NCBI GenBank assembly: GCA_001465115.1
Contig: CP013614.1
Span: forward strand, 1-64,000
Direction: 5' to 3'
Length of the DNA stretch: 64,000 nt
Source: Enterococcus silesiacus
GTDB taxonomy: Bacteria; Bacillota; Bacilli; Lactobacillales; Enterococcaceae
The translations under genes and the position numbers were made by a program. Under the pieces are notes generated by a model. The model was not told the DNA's origin, ran no database searches, and saw only the letters and a list, made by a program, of their open reading frames with translations. Shown piece after piece: positions 7,562 through 19,100 of this stretch. Positions within the stretch are counted from its first letter, which is position 1, and each line of letters opens with the position of its first letter.

Positions 7562-8653
7562 ATGTTTTTAGGATTAGAAGAGATGAAGTTTTTTAAACTT
7601 AGATACACGTTAGTGATCGGTGTGATCGTCTTAGTTGCTTATGTGGCATTTATGTTATCAGGGCTAGCTAATGGTCTGGCTCAAGGCGTAAGACAAGGCG
7701 TTGACAAATGGAATGCGACAAGTATTGTGTTGTCGGAAGATGCCAATAAAAGTTTGAATGCTTCAAGTTTGGTGATGGATGATTTAAATCAGGTTGAAGC
7801 CAAACAAAAGGAGCCACTTGGACAATATGCCGGTGCATTAAATAAAGTTGGCCAAAATAAAGATAGCGATAAAATCAATATTTCTCTTTTTGGTGTGAAG
7901 GAAGATAGTTCAATTAAACCTGAATTAATTGAAGGACGTTATTTTAAAGCGTCGGGAGAAATCATCATTCCTCAAAATTTAGTAGATAAAGGCATTAAAT
8001 TAGGCGATTCGGTGAAGATCGGTAAGCTTGATGAAGAGTTGAAAGTGGTCGGGATCACGAAACAAAACAGCTTTAGTATTGTGCCGCTGATTTATACATC
8101 AATTGATCAATGGCAAGAACTTAAGTTTGGTAAAATCATTGAAGGAAAACAAGCCCCAATCAATGGCATTGTCGTTCGTTCTACGAAGACCGACAGTATC
8201 AAATTGACAGATCAGGATGATCACTTAGCAAAATATGGAATCGAAGCATTTATCCAAAAATTACCAGGATACAGTGAACAAAATCTTACGCTAAATGCTA
8301 TGATCTATTTCTTATTTGTGATCACAGCAGCGATTATTGGGATTTTTATCTACGTGATGACCTTACAAAAAACAAGTCTGTTTGGTGTAATGAAAGCCCA
8401 AGGTATATCTAATGGCTATATCATCAAATCAATCATAGCTCAAACCTTTATTTTAGGCGTGATAGGGGTGTTGATCGGTGTGGTCTTGACCTTGCTGACA
8501 AACCTTGTGTTGCCATCAGCTATGCCGTTTGAATTAGATAGCATGAATTTATTGATTTACAGTCTAGTATTGATTGTGGTTGCTGTTTTAGGCGGTGTTT
8601 TTTCGATTCGTACAGTGACTCATGTTGATCCAATGAAAGCAATAGGAGGGTAA
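7562..8653 (+). CDS. ABC transporter permease (FtsX/MacB type)
   Basis: The start was chosen at 7562 because AGAGGTGG lies just upstream; the same frame stays open 40 codons further, but across the operator palindromes. The 363-residue protein has one N-terminal membrane helix (LVIGVIVLVAYVAFMLSGLA), an extracellular domain of about 230 residues, and three C-terminal helices in the FtsX fold (MTLQKTSLFGVMKAQGIS is the conserved cytoplasmic loop). It pairs with the ATPase that follows 4 bp later. The two together resemble small MacB/LolCD-like exporters or lipid/peptide extruders. The substrate is unknown. Confidence 0.9.
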   Translation: MFLGLEEMKFFKLRYTLVIGVIVLVAYVAFMLSGLANGLAQGVRQGVDKWNATSIVLSEDANKSLNASSLVMDDLNQVEAKQKEPLGQYAGALNKVGQNKDSDKINISLFGVKEDSSIKPELIEGRYFKASGEIIIPQNLVDKGIKLGDSVKIGKLDEELKVVGITKQNSFSIVPLIYTSIDQWQELKFGKIIEGKQAPINGIVVRSTKTDSIKLTDQDDHLAKYGIEAFIQKLPGYSEQNLTLNAMIYFLFVITAAIIGIFIYVMTLQKTSLFGVMKAQGISNGYIIKSIIAQTFILGVIGVLIGVVLTLLTNLVLPSAMPFELDSMNLLIYSLVLIVVAVLGGVFSIRTVTHVDPMKAIGG

Positions 8654-8657
8654 GAAA

Positions 8658-9329
8658 ATGACTGATATTTTAGTGATGGATGGTATTCGTAAAACTTTTG
8701 GTAAAGGCCATGGGGAAGTCGAAGCATTAAAAGGCATCGATTTAAAAGTTAAAGCTGGTGAGTTTGTCAGTATTATTGGCCCTTCTGGCTCAGGTAAAAG
8801 TACCTTTTTAACGATCGCAGGTGGGCTCCAAACACCAACTTCTGGAAAAATTATGATCAATGGCAAGGATTTTACCCATTTAAACGAAAAGAAACGTTCA
8901 AGATTACGCTTTGAAGAAATTGGGTTTATTTTACAAGCCTCTAATCTGATCCCATTCTTAACAGTAGAAAAGCAATTTACTTTAGTAGATAAAATTGAAA
9001 AGAAAAAAACAGAGAGTCAGCGTATCAACGAATTATTAGCTTCTTTAGATATAGCTGATCTACTCCATAAATTTCCAAGAGATTTATCTGGTGGTGAACG
9101 CCAACGAGTAGCAATTGCACGTGCTTTATTTAATGAACCAAGCTTGATTTTAGCTGATGAACCAACTGCAAGTCTGGATACTGAACATGCATATGAAGTG
9201 GTAAAAATTTTAGCAAAAGAAGCGCATGAAAAACAAAAAGCAACGATCATGGTCACTCATGATCCAAGAATGATTGAGTGGAGTGACAATGTTTACCGTA
9301 TTGAAGATGGTGAATTAACAAAAGCATAA
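8658..9329 (+). CDS. ABC transporter ATP-binding protein (MacB/LolD type)
   Basis: The 223 residues are complete: Walker A GPSGSGKST, Q-loop FILQASNL, signature [15 protein letters not shown], Walker B LILADEPTASLD and the switch His in MVTHD. It energises the FtsX-type permease encoded immediately upstream and is likely controlled with it by the TetR regulator. A perfect 19-bp terminator follows at once, so the transporter operon ends here. Confidence 0.95.
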   Translation: MTDILVMDGIRKTFGKGHGEVEALKGIDLKVKAGEFVSIIGPSGSGKSTFLTIAGGLQTPTSGKIMINGKDFTHLNEKKRSRLRFEEIGFILQASNLIPFLTVEKQFTLVDKIEKKKTESQRINELLASLDIADLLHKFPRDLSGGERQRVAIARALFNEPSLILADEPTASLDTEHAYEVVKILAKEAHEKQKATIMVTHDPRMIEWSDNVYRIEDGELTKA

Positions 9330-9330
9330 T

Positions 9331-9374
9331 AAAAAGAAAGGAAATAAACAAAAAAGTTTATTTCCTTTCTTTTT
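9331..9374. terminator. Bidirectional terminator, 19-bp perfect stem
   Basis: The arms at 9331-9349 and 9356-9374 are exact complements around a 6-A loop. The right arm ends in CTTTTT and the left begins AAAAAG, so it works in both directions. Confidence 0.85.
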
Positions 9375-9505
9375 AATTTTAAGTGTTATAAAAATCGATT
9401 TTAGGTTATGATGAGAGTGGGGAAAAGTAAAGGGTTGACTCAGTGTTTATCTGAATAGTTGGAAAAGAAAACAAAAGATTGAACAGTAGAAAGTGAGGCA
9501 GTACA

Positions 9506-9796
9506 ATGGATAATCGAGTAGAAGTAATGACCTTTTCACAATTGAAGAGACTTGTAGAAGAGCTAGCAGTAAATGACGTAATCAATGATCAGACAAAAGT
9601 ATTTATTGATACTGGATGGGACAGTGTTCAAGAAGTTGAACCACATGCTTTTCATGTCGAAGAAGTTGTAGAATTCAAAGTACAAGATGAGTTGACAAAA
9701 GAATTCTATGTTGGCTATACATTACTAGAAAAGGCAGAACGAATGAAAACTGAGGGATCAACTGAAGCAGCAGTCATCATTAGAAATCTATATTAA
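9506..9796 (+). CDS. Conserved-looking hypothetical protein, 96 residues
   Basis: I do not recognise a family. The sequence is acidic and soluble, with no signal peptide or membrane helix (MDNRVEVMTFSQLKRLVEEL at the start, then a region rich in Val, Glu and Asp). A GTGAGGCAG site lies close to the start and codon use looks normal, so it is probably real. It stands alone between a terminator and the repeat-protein gene at 9926, with no informative neighbour. Confidence 0.65.
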   Translation: MDNRVEVMTFSQLKRLVEELAVNDVINDQTKVFIDTGWDSVQEVEPHAFHVEEVVEFKVQDELTKEFYVGYTLLEKAERMKTEGSTEAAVIIRNLY

Positions 9797-9925
9797 AAAT
9801 TAATATAATATATTTTAAGTAACGATATTTCCTTTTTAAAGTGTACACACTATTTCTTTTCTGCTATCATTTATACAAATAAATGTTTATCAGGAGGAGT
9901 AATCATTAGGAAGGTGGTGTTTCTT

Positions 9926-10894
9926 TTGACAAATAAAATTCCATTTCCAAAGAACTATGAACGATTTATTGAGTTGGGACAAGAAGCGCTGAAACAGAAT
10001 AATCTGATTGAAGCTGTAGGGTATTATGAACAGGCCTATGCGATTCGGCAAGATTTTCCTTTGAATGTGGTACTGGTAAATACGTATTTAGAAACAGGCG
10101 AAAATGAGCAAGCACTATCTTTAGCTTCAGAAATGAAAGAAAAATATTTTGCTTACTTAGATTATTTGGAGCTTTATATACAAATTTTAATCCAAAATCA
10201 TCTATTCATCCAAGCACATAGCATTATTAATGAACGAATTTTGATGGAGCAAAGTGGAGAAATGAGAAAATTGATTTCTTTGAAGAAAAAGATCCGTCAC
10301 GTTGAACTGATGTATCAGCAATTTGAAGTTGGGAAAATTAAAGAGTTAAAAGAGGAATTAAATCATTTAAATCAGCATAATTACTATGAACAATTGGCAA
10401 TCGTAAAAAAAGCTGGTCAGCTGCCACAAGATGAATTTCTTGTGATTGGAAAAAAGATTCTGCTAGATGAGCAGGTACATAATTTGGTTCGATCATGGAT
10501 ACTTGAAGAACTTGTCAGCCTCCATGTCAAAGAAGAAGTTGAATTTTTGTGGAGGGACAATCAAAAATACATGGTTGTTCCAGCAACTGTAGGCGGACCG
10601 CTAGATTGCGCTGCTTATCAAAGAATCCTGCTTTTTTTAGAAAAAGAACTGATCAATGATAACCCTATTTTGTTGGTAGATATCATGGAAGAAATTCGGT
10701 TACATTTTGCGTTGCTGTATCCTTTAGCAGATAAAATTATTGAAAATCCCAAGCTGTGGGCTGTAAGCTATATCATTTCATACAATCATTCTATTGCTCA
10801 AAAGTATCAAGTCGATGAAGATAGCTTAGAGATTGAAAAAATTCAGCAACTTCAAAGTAAGATTCGTTTTGAACTGGAAACGATGGTTTTATAG
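9926..10894 (+). CDS. TPR-like helical repeat protein, function unknown
   Basis: Started at the TTG at 9926, because AGGAAGGTGG sits about 8 nt upstream; a GTG at 9914 in the same frame would add four residues. The protein has about 322 residues. The N-terminal 110 residues look like tetratricopeptide repeats (IELGQEALKQNNLIEAVGYYEQAYAIR). The rest is helical and acidic, with no catalytic motif recognised. It is cytoplasmic by composition. TPR proteins of this sort are conserved in lactic acid bacteria near housekeeping genes and likely bind protein partners. It is the last ordinary gene before the insertion-element scar and the biosynthetic cluster. Confidence 0.75.
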   Translation: MTNKIPFPKNYERFIELGQEALKQNNLIEAVGYYEQAYAIRQDFPLNVVLVNTYLETGENEQALSLASEMKEKYFAYLDYLELYIQILIQNHLFIQAHSIINERILMEQSGEMRKLISLKKKIRHVELMYQQFEVGKIKELKEELNHLNQHNYYEQLAIVKKAGQLPQDEFLVIGKKILLDEQVHNLVRSWILEELVSLHVKEEVEFLWRDNQKYMVVPATVGGPLDCAAYQRILLFLEKELINDNPILLVDIMEEIRLHFALLYPLADKIIENPKLWAVSYIISYNHSIAQKYQVDEDSLEIEKIQQLQSKIRFELETMVL

Positions 10895-11019
10895 AATTAA
10901 AACGCGGTCAAGATAAAAGGAATCAGTATATCTCGGAAACCTTCAAATCTAAGAACTATCAAAGCAGAGGTTTGGATGTGATGATGTGAACCTTGAAAGT
11001 TGTACGTAGATCAACCTGC

Positions 11020-12040
11020 CATTTGGCTGGTATGAAGCCGGTATTGAACCGGACTCATACCAGTCAATTTTGTATTTATCCGATGATGATTGTAATAATC
11101 AATCTAATATGTAACTGCTCGTTTTAATTTTTCGAAGCTAAAAAAACGACGACCGTAATACGTTGCTTGTTTCATTAGACCAAAGGAATTTTTTATTAAT
11201 GCATTGTCCAAACCGTTGCCTTTTCTTGATATACTCTAGTATAACTTTGCTTGCTTCAATTGTCTGACATACTGTTTATTTTGATAATGCCACCCTTGAT
11301 CGGAATGGCTGGTTGTTCGAAAGTTGTTCTTCTTCCTTTTTTTAATAGCCGTTTTTAAAGGAATTAATACACAATCCAGCGTTGTCTTTTGTTTGAATCA
11401 ATAGACCATGACATCTCCATTAAAACTATCAAGAAAAGGGCTGAGATAGGCTTTTTTTGATAGTTTAATTCCTTCAAAATTTCGTTTAGTTTAGTGGAAT
11501 TCTGAAATATCTGTAAAGATTTTTTGTTTTGGAATCGAGCTTAAAAAGCGGTGATTTACCTTATTTTAGCCAAGGTTCCCACTAAACCTTTGTAGGATCT
11601 ATAACTTCTTGATCGGTGCGTCAATCTTGTACATACCAAGTTATATTTCTTCATAATTTGTCGGATTTTCTTATGATTGATTTGATAGCCTCTATTCACT
11701 AAAGTCAGATTGATTCGACGATAGCCATGATTGGGATCATTCTCTTCAAAAATTATTTGAATCAGTCCTTCTATGTGAAGCACTTTTTCTTTGCTTACTA
11801 ACTGTTTTTTCCAATTATTAAAGGTAGAACGTGCTAGCTCAATCATTTGTAATACACGATTTTGGCGATACTTTCCAATCAGTTCTATGGTTATTCTGTT
11901 TTAGGCTCGTTTTTTCGCTTCATCATAATAGTCTGTTGGAAAGTCCGTTAGGGACTCTTTTACAATTTTTAGTTTGAATTCTATCTCATAATAATTTGTA
12001 AAAAATATCCCCCAAAAATTGTATTTTTACGCAAAATTTT
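11020..12040 (-). mobile_element. Decayed IS3-family insertion sequence
   Basis: Reading the minus strand, OrfB fragments appear in order but in broken frames: a helix-turn-helix/HYGYRRI-like part (11556-11846, encoding NHGYRRINLTLVNRGYQI), the DDE-region piece YLSPFLDSFNGDVMVY near 11400-11450, DQGWHYQNKQYVRQLK near 11260-11310, and the C-terminal YNHHRINTKLTGMSPVQY near 11040-11100, interrupted by a stop. Exact ends and terminal repeats could not be fixed. It lies just left of the biosynthetic cluster and may mark how that DNA arrived. Confidence 0.8.
11030..11930 (-). pseudogene. IS3-family transposase OrfB, frameshifted and with internal stops
   Basis: The recognisable integrase-core segments (see the element entry) occupy at least two frames and are cut by stops, for example a TAG inside the C-terminal segment just before IDYYNHHRIN. 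The longest open piece is 96 codons at 11556-11846. The protein cannot be made intact, so the element is not autonomously mobile. Confidence 0.8.
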
Positions 12041-12134
12041 TTGAGATCATATCGTGATTCGTAGAGTGATGTCTCAATCTCATTATGTATTATCGAGTCA
12101 CTAGGTTCTTCTAGAATTCACAGCAATTTAACAC

Positions 12135-12171
12135 AATGTGATCGAAGCGTAGTAGTAGCTTCGATCACATT
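12135..12171. terminator. Strong hairpin, 14-bp perfect stem
   Basis: AATGTGATCGAAGC (12135-12148) pairs exactly with GCTTCGATCACATT (12158-12171). Only a weak T-rich tract (TATTTATTTG) follows, so terminator activity is probable but not certain. It insulates the cluster promoter from the left. Confidence 0.5.
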
Positions 12172-12175
12172 ATTT

Positions 12176-12224
12176 ATTTGAATTCCTTGATGTTGAGATG
12201 TGACTCATAGAGTTATGTCCTAGC
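12176..12224 (+). repeat. Dispersed intergenic repeat, copy C (truncated)
   Basis: GAATTCCTTGA followed by a hairpin of the form gatgtgactc-atag-agttatgtcc and a T-run matches the terminal part of copies at 121-214 and 55002-55172. Only the hairpin end survives. Total T-run suggests it still can terminate transcription. Confidence 0.55.
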
Positions 12225-12465
12225 ATTTTTTTTGTGAAAATCGATTGTGCATTTATTTTCCAGTCATGTAATTAATGAATATTAGAAAAAAAACAATATA
12301 ATAAAAGAAATAAGAGCATATAATATTTTTAGAGTTTGATGAGATAAAAATTAATTTATCATGCGTATATTAATCTAGGAATAAAGTTCGTTTCCTATTT
12401 AAAAATGTTCATTTTAATTAATTCAGTATGTTTTTTACCAATAGTAATATAAATATAATTTTTAA

Positions 12466-12494
12466 TTGACAAAAGATGCCTTTTTGTTTATATT
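12466..12494 (+). promoter_or_regulatory. Cluster promoter (near-consensus sigma-A)
   Basis: TTGACA (12466-12471), a 17-bp spacer and TATATT (12489-12494) lie about 135 bp before the first cluster gene. All downstream genes to 52656 are on the same strand with short gaps, and no other strong promoter was noticed, so this may drive one very long operon. A 5' leader of about 125 nt follows, without an obvious RNA family. No regulator gene is found inside the cluster. Confidence 0.75.
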
Positions 12495-12628
12495 TGAAAT
12501 AAGAAACATATTAAAATTAAGTAAGAATACGATGTCTTGTTTTTTATCTTCTATTAGAGTTGAAATGTTGTTAGAGAATAACTGTGTATATTTTACAGTG
12601 GGAAAATAAAATATAGGGGGAAATAAAA

Positions 12629-13120
12629 ATGTTTTTTTTAGTATTGTGGGTTTTGGGATTACTAACTGCTGGCGGACAACTTTTTATGGGAGGGATTACA
12701 AATTTCTCTTTGTCTGAAATTTGCAATGTATTATTATTACATCAGTTTGTTGTAACCTTTGGATTTGTTGGGGTAATTGGTTTAGTTGTGAATATTATTC
12801 GTGCGGATCAGACGGCTGAAATGCTTGGTTGGCCAGGAGGCTTGTTTCAAATTAAATATGGATTTTCTCAAATTGGTTTAGGTATTATGGGCGTGATGGC
12901 TATTTGGTTTAAAGGGAATTTTTGGGTAGGCACACTAGTTACTATGTATATTTATGGAATTAGTGGTTTGTGGTCGCACTGTGTTGTTTATAAAGAGAAA
13001 AAAGAAGAAACAGGGAAAAGTGACATAGATAGTATTGCCAATATAATTATGGATGTCGCTTATCAAACGTTTATTACAGTGTTGTCAATTTTAGCTGGCG
13101 GTATCTGGGTTTTTAATTAA
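12629..13120 (+). CDS. Small four-helix membrane protein (DUF6790-like), first gene of the cluster
   Basis: The 163 residues form about four hydrophobic helices with a conserved-looking loop (ADQTAEMLGWPGGLFQIKYGF). This pattern resembles the DUF6790 family of integral membrane proteins of unknown function. AGGGGGAAATAAAA precedes the start. It is transcribed ahead of the synthetase, 50 bp from it. Its job in the pathway is unknown; membrane anchoring, immunity or export help are possibilities only. Confidence 0.7.
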   Translation: MFFLVLWVLGLLTAGGQLFMGGITNFSLSEICNVLLLHQFVVTFGFVGVIGLVVNIIRADQTAEMLGWPGGLFQIKYGFSQIGLGIMGVMAIWFKGNFWVGTLVTMYIYGISGLWSHCVVYKEKKEETGKSDIDSIANIIMDVAYQTFITVLSILAGGIWVFN

Positions 13121-13170
13121 TTTTTGAATAAGACAAGTTGTTAATAAACAAGATATAGGAGAAGTGTGAA

Positions 13171-16100
13171 ATGAAAAAAATTGAATTATCTGAAGTACAA
13201 AAGGGGATATATTTTGATTGTCAATTCTCTAACCCGATAGATTACAATATCTCTGCAATATTCTTAATTTCTGATTTAGATTTAAATGCTATGCAAACGG
13301 CATTAGATATAGTAGTTGCTGAACAGGAGATTTTAAGAGCTAAACTAAGAGTAGAGAATGACAGAATGTTCATGGAAATCGTCGAGACAAATGGTGAAAA
13401 GATTCAGCTCTTGAAACATGAAGAAAGCGTCTATTCCGAAGAGATAACACATCATGTGAAAAAAATTACGAACGACCCTTTCAGATTACAAGACTCCCCT
13501 TTATTTAGAGTTTCTATAATTGAAGGAAATGATGGCTACATTTGTATTATTTGTGTACACCATATCATTTCAGATGGAGTTTCTATGGGGATATTCCAGA
13601 AAAAATTAGTGACATACTATCAAAATATTTTAGATGGTACGGAATTCACTTTTGATGTTGATCAAGGGTATTCAGATTTTGTATTGAGTGAAAATGAATA
13701 CTTGAAAAATGGAAAATACAATAAACATAAAAATTTTTGGCATGAAAAAACCAAGGGAATGACGCCAGTTGATATGTTAGCTGACTTCATTCAAGATAAT
13801 CAGAATAATGGTGAATCTAATGAAAAGGCTTTCTCTATTTCTGATGAGCTATTCTATGCAGTACAAGAAAAAAGTAAAGAATTAGAAATAACAGTCTTTC
13901 AATTTTTCTTTGCTTGTTTTTATGTGTTGATTCACAAGTACACTAACCAAGAAAGAGTGACTCTTACAACTCCGTTTTCTCACAGACCTAGTTTTGATTT
14001 GTTAGAAACAATTGGTTGTTTTATCTATACTTTACCAATCTCAATATTGTTTGATAGGGATATCTCGTTTAGTGATTTATCTAAAGAATTATATGAAGAA
14101 ATGTTATTATGCTATAAAAATACTGGTTATCCTAATAACTTAATTGCAAGAGATCAGAAAAGTAATATGGATGGCCCTTCGATTTTTGATTTTTCTTTTG
14201 TATATGATTTTTTTGATGAAGAAATAAACGGTTCTTGTAAAATTCAAAATCTATTTCCCAAAAATGTAACATTCCCAGGAACGATGATGGCTATTTTACA
14301 TAATAGTGGAGAAACGAAAGAGATAAAGCTCCAATACAAAACTGATTATTTTAGTGATGAAACGATAGAGCTACTAGGAAGACGATTTTTGTATCTATTA
14401 GAAAGCATAGTGAACGATTGTGATCAGATTATTTCTGAGATAAGTATCTTACAACCCAGTGAAGAAAATTCTATTTTAAAGATGGTAGAATCCTCTCCTG
14501 AGACAATAAATGAGTACTCTGATATGAAAGAAGTCATAGAAAAACGCTTGGCGGAAAATCCTCAAAGTATTGCATTGATTGGTAAAAACTATAAATATAC
14601 TTGCAAAGAAATAAATGATAAAGCGAACTTTCTTGCGAAAAAAATAGTAAAACAAACGAATGGTGGGAAAGAGACTATTGCTATTCAAGCCAGACGATCC
14701 CCGGAATTGGTTATAGCTGTGTTTGCAGTGATTAAAGCGGGGTGTAGTTATTTACCGATAGATATCGATTATCCAGAAGACAGAAAAGCATTTATTTTTA
14801 AAGACAGTGATGTTCGATTTTTATTAAATGGGGAAAAACTACCCTACCCTAAAGTTGATAAGGTAGAGGTTTATGAAATACCGTTGATAGGTGATATGGG
14901 CGAGACAGAAAATTTAGATATTACTAGGAAAGAAACAGATTTACTCTATGTTGAATATACATCCGGATCAACTGGACAACCGAAAGGTGTTTTGATTGAA
15001 GATCATAGTGCAATCAATGTTTTAGAAGCATTAGATGGCAAATTTCCTATGGAAAAAGAAGATGTTTACTGTTTTAAAACGGCTTTTTCATTTGATATTT
15101 CAGGGACAGAACTATATGGGTGGATCATTGGTAAAGGTGCTTTATTTATTTTAGAAGAAGGTGCCGAAAAAGATTCTGCGATTATATTAAATTCAATTAA
15201 GGAATATAATATCACGCACATTAATTTTGTACCATCTATGTTTCGGCTTTTTTTAGAGAATGTGTCATCAAGTAATAAGAAGCTTTTGAATTCGTTAAAA
15301 TGGATTTTTTTAGGAGGAGAAGCTGTTACGCATGAAGTTATCGAGCAGTTTCTTTTATTGGATACCAGTATAAAACTAGAAAATGTCTACGGACCAACGG
15401 AATCTACTATGTGGGTCGCACATCAATCTTTACGTGAAAAAGTAAGAAGTGCTTATATTCCAATCGGCAAACCGCTAAATCAAACAAGATTATATATTTT
15501 AAATACTAAACAAGAGCTTCAACCAATTGGTATACCAGGCGAACTTTGTATTGCGGGTACTCAAGTGGCTCGAGGATATAAAAAGCATGATGTATTGAAT
15601 CAAAAATTATTTATTGATAATCCTTATTATGATAATGATGATGAGGAAAGCTATAGAAAAATGTACCGTACGGGTGATAAAGCTCGTATGTTAGCTGATG
15701 GCTCTATTGAATATATCAATAGAATGGATCAGCAAGTGAAAATCGGTGGAGTTAGAATTGAATTAGGTGAGATTGAAAACACGCTTGAAAAGATCGAGGG
15801 AATTATCCAAGCGGTGGTTATTGTTAAGAGTGACAACACTTTAGTGGAAAAATTATGTGCTTACTATTTGGGAGAAGAGTTGGATTTATTTTTCCTGAGA
15901 AAACAGCTAGGCGATCATTTACCGAGCTATATGATACCTGCTTTATTTATTCATGTTGCGGAGCTTCCATATAATAACAGTGGGAAAGTTGATCGGAAAT
16001 ACCTTGAAACATTAAATATTGATCAGAAAAAAAATCAAGCTATAAAAGAGATGCCCAAAAAGGAATTAGAAAAACTGATATTTAAATCGTGGGAAGAAGT

Positions 16101-19100
16101 CTTGGGTTTCTCTTCTTTTGGTATTGATGATAATTTCGTGCATATCGGTGGACATTCTTTGGCATTGATTCAGGTGCACAACAAACTAAAAAAGCAATTA
16201 CAAATTGAATTTCCAATCACTGACTTATTAGAAATGCCGACGATTCGTCTATTAGCAGAAAAATTGAATAGTGGTGAAGCTTCAGCAATCAGTAATAGAA
16301 AGTCCTTTTTTAGTCAAAAAAAATTTCCACAATCATCTGATATTGCAATTATAGGGTTGTCTGTGAATGTTCCAGGTTCAGAAACTATCATAGATTTTTG
16401 GAAAAACCTAGTAGAAGAAAAAGAATCGCTCCATTTTTACACAAATGATGAACTTCGGGAGTTAGGTATTGATGAGACTTTAATTAATAATCCGGATTAT
16501 GTGAAAAGCAAAGGACGTATTAATAACTTAGACACCTTTGATTCAGAATTTTTTGATTATTCACCGTCTGAAGTACAAAAAATGTCACCTCAGTTAAGAA
16601 TTTTATATAAAGGTGCTTGGGAAGCTTTTGAAGATGCAGGTCATATTCCTCAACATAAAACATCTAAGACGGGAATATTCATTGGCGGTTCCGATGACTT
16701 TGAGTGGTATAAGACGCTAGTTAATTCAAAAGAAAACTTTGGAAATATTTATGAACGATTTACTTTGAGTACTAACCATTTTTTTGCAACCAGATTGGCT
16801 TATAAATTTAATATTACTGGTCCTGTATTTTCAGCGTTAACTGGTTGCTCAACTACACTGGTCACTACGCATTTAGCTTGTCAATCTTTAATTTTAGGAG
16901 AATGTGATGTTGCCTTAGCAGGAGGCATTACGGTTGAGTTGCCAAATGAAGGTGGATATCTTTACAAAAAAGGAATGATGTTTTCACCAGATGGACACTG
17001 TCGTCCTTTCGATCAAAAAGCTGAAGGTACTGTTTTTTCAAATGGAATGGGATTAGTTGTTTTGAAACGAGCAGATGAAGCCTATCAAGATGGAGATCAT
17101 ATCTACGCAGTAATAAAAGGTTCTGCAATCAATAATGACGGTAGTCAAAAAATTGGATTTACAGCTCCAAGCGTTAAGGGACAAGTAGAAGTGATTCAAG
17201 AAGCATATAAAAGAGCTGAAATCGATCCGGAAACAGTATCTTATGTTGAGGCACACGGAACTGGAACAGCGTTAGGTGATCCAATTGAAGTACAATCATT
17301 GACTGAAGCGTTCGCAAGTTCAAAAAAAGGCTTTTGTACGTTAGGTTCTGTGAAAGGGAATATTGGCCATACGGACACCGCAGCGGGAGTTGTTGGCTTG
17401 ATTAAAGCAGCGATGGTCTTAAAGAAAAGATTTATTCCAGCGACGATCAACTACGAAGAAGCGAATCAAAAAATTCAATTTGAAACAACTCCTTTTCAAG
17501 TAAAATCAAAGGGATTTCGTGTTGAAACAGAAAGGTTAATGAGAGCTGGTATCAATTCTTTTGGAGTAGGAGGGACAAATGCTCATATGGTTCTAGAAGA
17601 AGCCTTGGACACCCAGCAAGTTGATGAAAGTCCAAACAACTTATTTGTTGTTTCTGGGAAAACAAAAGAAGCTGTAAGAAGAAATATTGATAATATTTTA
17701 AATTATACCGATCAGTCAATTTCAAAAATAAACTTGTCCCATGCTGCTTGGACACTTCAAAAAGGTAGATTGGCTTTCCCTTACAGATATTCTTTTGTTA
17801 TCAATCGGGAAAATTTTAATTTAGAGGAATTACTGAAAAAAGCAGTAGATGTGCAAATTACACAGTGTAGTCAGAAAGAAAAGCTATATTTTATGTTTTC
17901 TGGTCAAGGAAGTCAGTATCAAGGAATGTTAAGAGAGCTTTTTGAAAATTCTTCTAGATCGACATTAGGAGCAGTTTACCAATCGTTAGTATTGGAATGC
18001 TTTTCTTTTTTGGAAAAGGAAGAAGCTGAATCTATTCAAGAAATCATTTTTGGAACAGAAGAACCAGAAAAAATCAATCAGACAGAATACACTCAATTGG
18101 CTTTATTTATTACGGAGTATAGCTTGGCAAAACTTTTGATGACTTTAGGAATACAGCCAAAAATACTAGTGGGACACAGTATAGGAGAATTAGTTGCAGC
18201 TACAATTGCAGAAGTTTGGACCTTGGAAGATGGTATTAAGATTATAAAAAAACGTGGAGAAGTAATGCAAAAACAGCAAGAGGGCTCCATGCTAGCAGTT
18301 ATGGCTAACTATCAAAAATTCCAACATCTCCTTCCTGAAAATTGTTATCTTTCGTTGAGAAATACAACGGATAAGTGTGTTGTTGGGGGGCCAAAAGCGG
18401 CAATTGAACAGTTAAAAGACACGTTGTCAAATATTGGAATAACTGTAAGTGTTTTAAAAACGTCTCATGCTTTTCACACTCCTATGATGCAAAAAGCTAG
18501 CGAAGAGTTTGATTTATTCATTAAAGAAATCGTGTTAAATGAACCAAAGATTCCCATAGTCTCTAACCTTTCTGGTGATTATGTAAAGCATGGAGAAATG
18601 ACGAATTCTTCTTACTGGAGTAAGCATATTACACAGACTGTCTATTTTGAGCAGTCATTAACACAGATTTTAAGTGATGCTGAAGGTGTTTATATAGAGA
18701 TTGGGCCTGGAAATACGCTATCTTCATTTTTAAGACAACATGAACAACAACAACAACAAGTTATTACAAACTTAGTGAGGCATCCAAAAGAAAATAAGAG
18801 AGATGAGGTCTTTCTTCTAGAAAAAATTGGATACTTATGGAGAAATGGCGTAGAAATCGACTGGGATGGACTTTCTGAGTATGAAAATAGAAGGAAAATA
18901 TCCTTACCAACATATTCTTTTGAAAAATCAGAATATCCTATTACACTATCTAAACACCAAGTGACTTTGTCAACACAAGAAGCACAAAAGAAAACAACGA
19001 CGACCAGTATTTTGACGAATAACCTTACGGATCTTCTTATTGAAAGTTATCAAATTGTTTTTGGATTCAAAGAACTATCTAAGCACGATGATTTCTTTGA

